Positions 60,640 through 64,000 of a stretch of DNA of 64,000 nt are shown here, piece after piece (position 1 is the stretch's first letter; the number at the start of each line of letters is the position of its first letter). Where the stretch lies: positions 16,663,807 to 16,727,806 of the forward strand of contig NC_084815.1 in NCBI RefSeq assembly GCF_963583255.1. The letters run 5' to 3'. Source of the DNA: Pyrus communis (lineage: Eukaryota > Streptophyta > Magnoliopsida > Rosales > Rosaceae). Below the pieces are notes generated by a model that saw only the letters and a list, made by a program, of their open reading frames with translations, made no database searches and had not been told where the DNA came from. Made by a program: the position numbers and the translations under genes.

Positions 60640-60929
60640 ATAGGAGTAAAATTATTTTAGCTTTTAAATATTAAATAAAAATAAATAAATAAAAACAGAC
60701 AAAGGATGAGATATACTTGTAGACATCCCAAACTTTTCCTCTTCTTCCCAACCATCACATGGTGGGGAACCAAGATAATCTGATTTTGTTCATAAATTTT
60801 GGGGTGATGTGGGTAGTCTACAGGGGTGAGTAAGCATTCTAAAACAGAGATGTAATGATGGGGTTAGAGAGTATTTCTAACTCTCACTGAAAAACTAGAG
60901 GAGAGCGAGAGGTTTTGGAGAGGGAAAAG
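60176..60929. other. Intergenic region with microsatellite
   Basis: No gene. A simple repeat (AT)n(GT)n occupies 60571-60634. Near 60490-60525 GGTTTCAAACTCGAGACC resembles a degraded tRNA-type B box and could mark an old SINE. Confidence 0.6.
60571..60634 (+). repeat. Compound (AT)n-(GT)n microsatellite
   Basis: AT dinucleotides run from 60571 to about 60594. After a short GTATAT junction, GT dinucleotides continue to 60634. Confidence 0.98.
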
Positions 60930-62824
60930 TGTTGGAAATATGCCCTGAAAGTCAATCTTTGGAAGAAACCTTTCAGGACAATGAATTGATGTATATATGA
61001 CTCTTATACATCGGAAGGCAAAGATACTAATTAGGACTATCTCAATGAACAAAATATGTCCTAAATAGTGAATCCATGGACAATGGATCGATGGAAGAAG
61101 TAACCTAATGATGTTAGATTACAGAGACCTTCTTCTCATAACCATCATGTCCAAAAAGGTTCTTGGTCATAAGGATTGTCGGAGGGATACTGACAATCCA
61201 TAGACCGGTACATACTATGTCTGCTTCAATTCGAAGGATGGAAAGTCTCATCCCATTCGTGTAGCGACACTAAGACAAGCATGTAGGTGCTCATTAAGGG
61301 AATGAGTTCACTGAACACAATCAGACGAGAGTACTTGCATGGAGGTCTACTCACATGTCAAGCAAGTAACTCTAATGGTTGGAATAATGTAAGTAATCCT
61401 TTGACCTGAGGCATCGTCGTTGTCTTGTGGTTAAGTACTTAATCTTTGATTATGTTAAAGTCATTCCATACGCGAGTGTCCAAGGCATCGTTGGGGTTAA
61501 GCCACTTAGCCATGAAGGCAAGTGAATGCGCAACAAGGAATCTCTAATCCTCGATAAGAAAGGATGAATACTCTAAGATATGATTCGGGAATCTTCGGCC
61601 GAAGTATCGAGCGTAATAAAGGAAAGCGTTCCTATACGTCTCAATTGAATCGTATAAGAAGGAATAATCACATTAGGGGTTTGACATTATAAATCCATAC
61701 CCTAGTGATGTGATTGAGAGTATTGTTTTAGAGAAGGATCGAATTACATTGTAATTCCAACTGAATAGGTTCTCCGAATAAACTTCTACATTAGCTTGGG
61801 TAGCCATGATATATGTTTAGATGTCACTCATGGCTTGTGAGTTCTTCTAGATGATTAAATGTAGTCATCAAAGAAGAAGGTGAATTAAAAGTAAGTTTTA
61901 ATTCACTAAGTGTATGGATTAAATATAATCAATTGGATTGGTGCCAATCACCTCACTGCCTTGCTAATTAGAACCTAAAAGATTGTTCACCAATACACTC
62001 TTGTAGTGAGTAACTAATGGATGATGGAAATAATTAATTGGATTAATTAAGTGTTTTGATTAATTTAGAAAGTCTAAAGAAATCATAAAAGCGATAAAGA
62101 TCGTTTTGGGCTTAAAGAAACGTTCGGGTTTAATTAGGCCCATTGGGCCAAAACCCATTGGGCTTTTATTCAAGCATTGGATGACTTGAAATAATTAAAA
62201 GCCCAAAGCCCAAACCAAACACACATGGCCGGCCAAAGAGAGGAGAGAAGGTCAATTGTTGACTTGTTTCTTTATGTAATAAAAGGAACATAATAATGAA
62301 AGAGGGGAAGTGGGTTTTGAGATTATTCAAAACACAAAAGAGAAGAGAATATCAAACTCTCTCAAACAACAAAGGGCCGGCCACCATGGGGGGATATTAG
62401 CTAATCATTTTATCACCCCTTTGGTTATTCCTTCATCCTTCTCACTACACTAGTGGGTGAGGATCTTTAGAGGTTTTCAATTTTGGAAACTTGAAGAGGA
62501 CCTAGGAGCACTCATTCTCAACAAAGTGGAGGAGGCAAGGAGGGAGGCTAGGCTCAAGGAGTTCAAGGAGCAAAGAGCTTGGAGGTGGTCAATCCTTGGT
62601 CTAAGATCTAGATCAAGAGGTATAAAACTACTCCTAAACTTTGTTCTTCAATAAATTGTTTTTGATGCATCATATATAAACCTATGCATCTTGAAGGGGA
62701 TTTGCATGACTATAGCTTTGATAAAATGTATGACATGCTTCCGTTGCTTTCGTATATAAATTTTGAATTGTATATGCATGCTAGTCACTAGAAATCCCAC
62801 ATGAATCTCATAGATTTCCCTTCA
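60930..62824 (+). mobile_element. Solo Copia-type LTR with 5-bp TSD
   Basis: It begins TGTTGGAAATATGCCC and ends GATTTCCCTTCA, with perfect AAAAG flanks (60925-60929 and 62825-62829). It shares the block order of the 47233 and 28047 LTRs (TTGACCTGAGGCATCG, GCATCGTTGGGGTTAAGCC, GCGCAACAAGG, GGCCGGCCA) but is clearly diverged. The open frame at 62457-62654 lies in the LTR and is probably fortuitous. Confidence 0.93.
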
Positions 62825-62829
62825 AAAAG

Positions 62830-64000
62830 TAGGAAAACGGAAAGAAGGGAGCAGAGAGTGTGCCTGGTGTGCTCTTCAATTGGTAGAAAAAGTTAGCTCA
62901 AATTAGTTAATTTTCTATTTTCTTACCACTGCAACTTTGATTTCTAGAAAACTACAGTTTGTAAGCCTCACTTTGGCTCTTGTTTTCCCTGAATCCATTA
63001 CACATTTTTAAAAAGTCTTCTTATATATTTGAAATTAGACATGACAAGGAACAAAACCCAATTTATTTCACCAATTTTGGTTAAGATCTTCTATGGACAA
63101 ATATGATTTGAAAATGTGAAAAGAATTTGGAAATCTGCAGATTCTTTGCAGAAAAACTGTTTGTGAAATTAACTCTGGAGCTTGATTATTTTCTCCTCTT
63201 AAATCCGTTTTGAGAAACTCTTATTAGATTAGAAACTAGGTTTGTTAAGCTTTAAAATCCAAGTAATTTCATCATTTTCCCATGGAGTTTTGAGGGATGA
63301 AAATGGGGTCATAATATGGGGACTTAAACTTGGTTCATCACGAGATTGTGACAGAAGGGTATATTTGGGTAAACTTTTGATAGGCTGAAATTGAATCTTC
63401 ATTTCAGTTTTATACTAACTTTTATTATTACTTATATGATTTTAGGCCTGGGAGTGACTCCGGACACTTCAGAGGCTTAGAAAGGTATTCTAGTTAGCTA
63501 GACACGAGGTAAGGACTCTATTTCCCGATGATAGGTCTATATCATGTTTAATCTTTGTGATATTAGTAATTATACCTAATACAGTAGTAATAAAATGCTT
63601 GTATGAAATTGAATCATTTGATTGTCATGGTTGTGTTATGGGTTGATAGTTTCCTCTCTGGTGTATTTTATATATGGACTATGTTAAATGTTATTGTGTT
63701 TTGATGAATGGTTGAGCTATGTAGAGTTGCTGGATTGAATATGTTGAGGTTTACAATTGTATCTGTGAAATTGAAATGCTCAGATTGCATTACATGATAC
63801 AGAGTCAAGTGTTAGGTTGTGTAAAGTTTTGGTTAAACAAAGTGTTGGAAACTTTTATATGTTCAAGCGTCGGGGGAAGGGCTTGAACATATAGTTGGGC
63901 TTCAGGGGAATGACCTATATTAATGAAACTAAAACTACTAATAAAATTCGGGATTAAAGGAGGAATGAGAGTTAACTTATATTCTATGGTGTTCGAAACC
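62830..64000. other. AT-rich terminal region, no gene seen
   Basis: No frame with family signatures. Text such as CTGGGAGTGACTCCGGACAC followed by ACACGAGGTAAGGACTCTAT (63448-63523) resembles the inside of long plant LTRs. The end of the window may therefore be part of another retroelement continuing beyond it; this is unproven. Confidence 0.4.

Noticed and set aside
60399..60674. 91-codon frame across the microsatellite
   Set aside because: The C-terminal part is translated AT/GT repeat, so it is not credible as protein.
1..64000. CRISPR arrays, bacterial operons, phage or toxin modules
   Set aside because: The window is plant nuclear DNA. No regularly spaced repeats with unique spacers or prokaryotic gene layout were seen.

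Overview
The window is nuclear DNA of a flowering plant, most likely Rosaceae and probably the apple/pear group. This is inferred from AT-rich intron-containing genes, two Cassandra elements (short LTR retrotransposons carrying 5S rRNA-like sequence), RTE-type LINE remnants, and a dense nest of Copia and Gypsy elements. The family placement is an inference and was not tested by a search.

Only two protein genes look intact. The first, on the minus strand (22204-25447), is an eight-exon mitochondrial carrier whose spliced product of about 356 residues matches the plant mitochondrial adenine nucleotide transporter ADNT1. The second, on the plus strand (38994-42155), is a four-exon gene of about 879 residues. 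It joins a plant zinc-ribbon (DUF3133, EDR4-like) to a C-terminal domain resembling the N-terminal region of extra-large G proteins. A third locus (18472-21479) is a CIP1-like (COP1-interactive protein 1) coiled-coil gene broken by several stops and frameshifts. Its promoter, 5' UTR and first introns occur as copies at 1-2440, 2540-2905 (partial) and 16061-18340, and the copies are separated by about 12.5 kb of retroelements.

Layout: 1-2913 holds duplicated CIP1 5' regions. 2914-9431 is a head-to-head pair of internally deleted Copia copies, with an RTE LINE in the left one. 9432-15417 is a second Copia with recognisable gag-pol but many stops. 15418-21479 holds a 68-bp tandem repeat and the CIP1-like pseudogene. 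22204-25447 is ADNT1. 27380-31446 looks like a Gypsy-type solo LTR with a Copia-type solo LTR nested inside it, and 31622-31890 is a solo Cassandra LTR. 31891-38480 is AT-rich and has a MITE and tandem duplications. 38994-42155 is the zinc-ribbon/XLG-like gene. 43405-59028 is an old Copia interrupted inside pol by a young 9.06-kb non-autonomous LTR element (47233-56291). 59534-60170 is a complete Cassandra, and 60930-62824 is another solo LTR.

The two live genes are unrelated in function and do not form an operon or cluster. Most of the structure worth studying is in the transposons: target-site duplications, nested insertions, empty-site comparisons, and a shared unusual primer-binding site.
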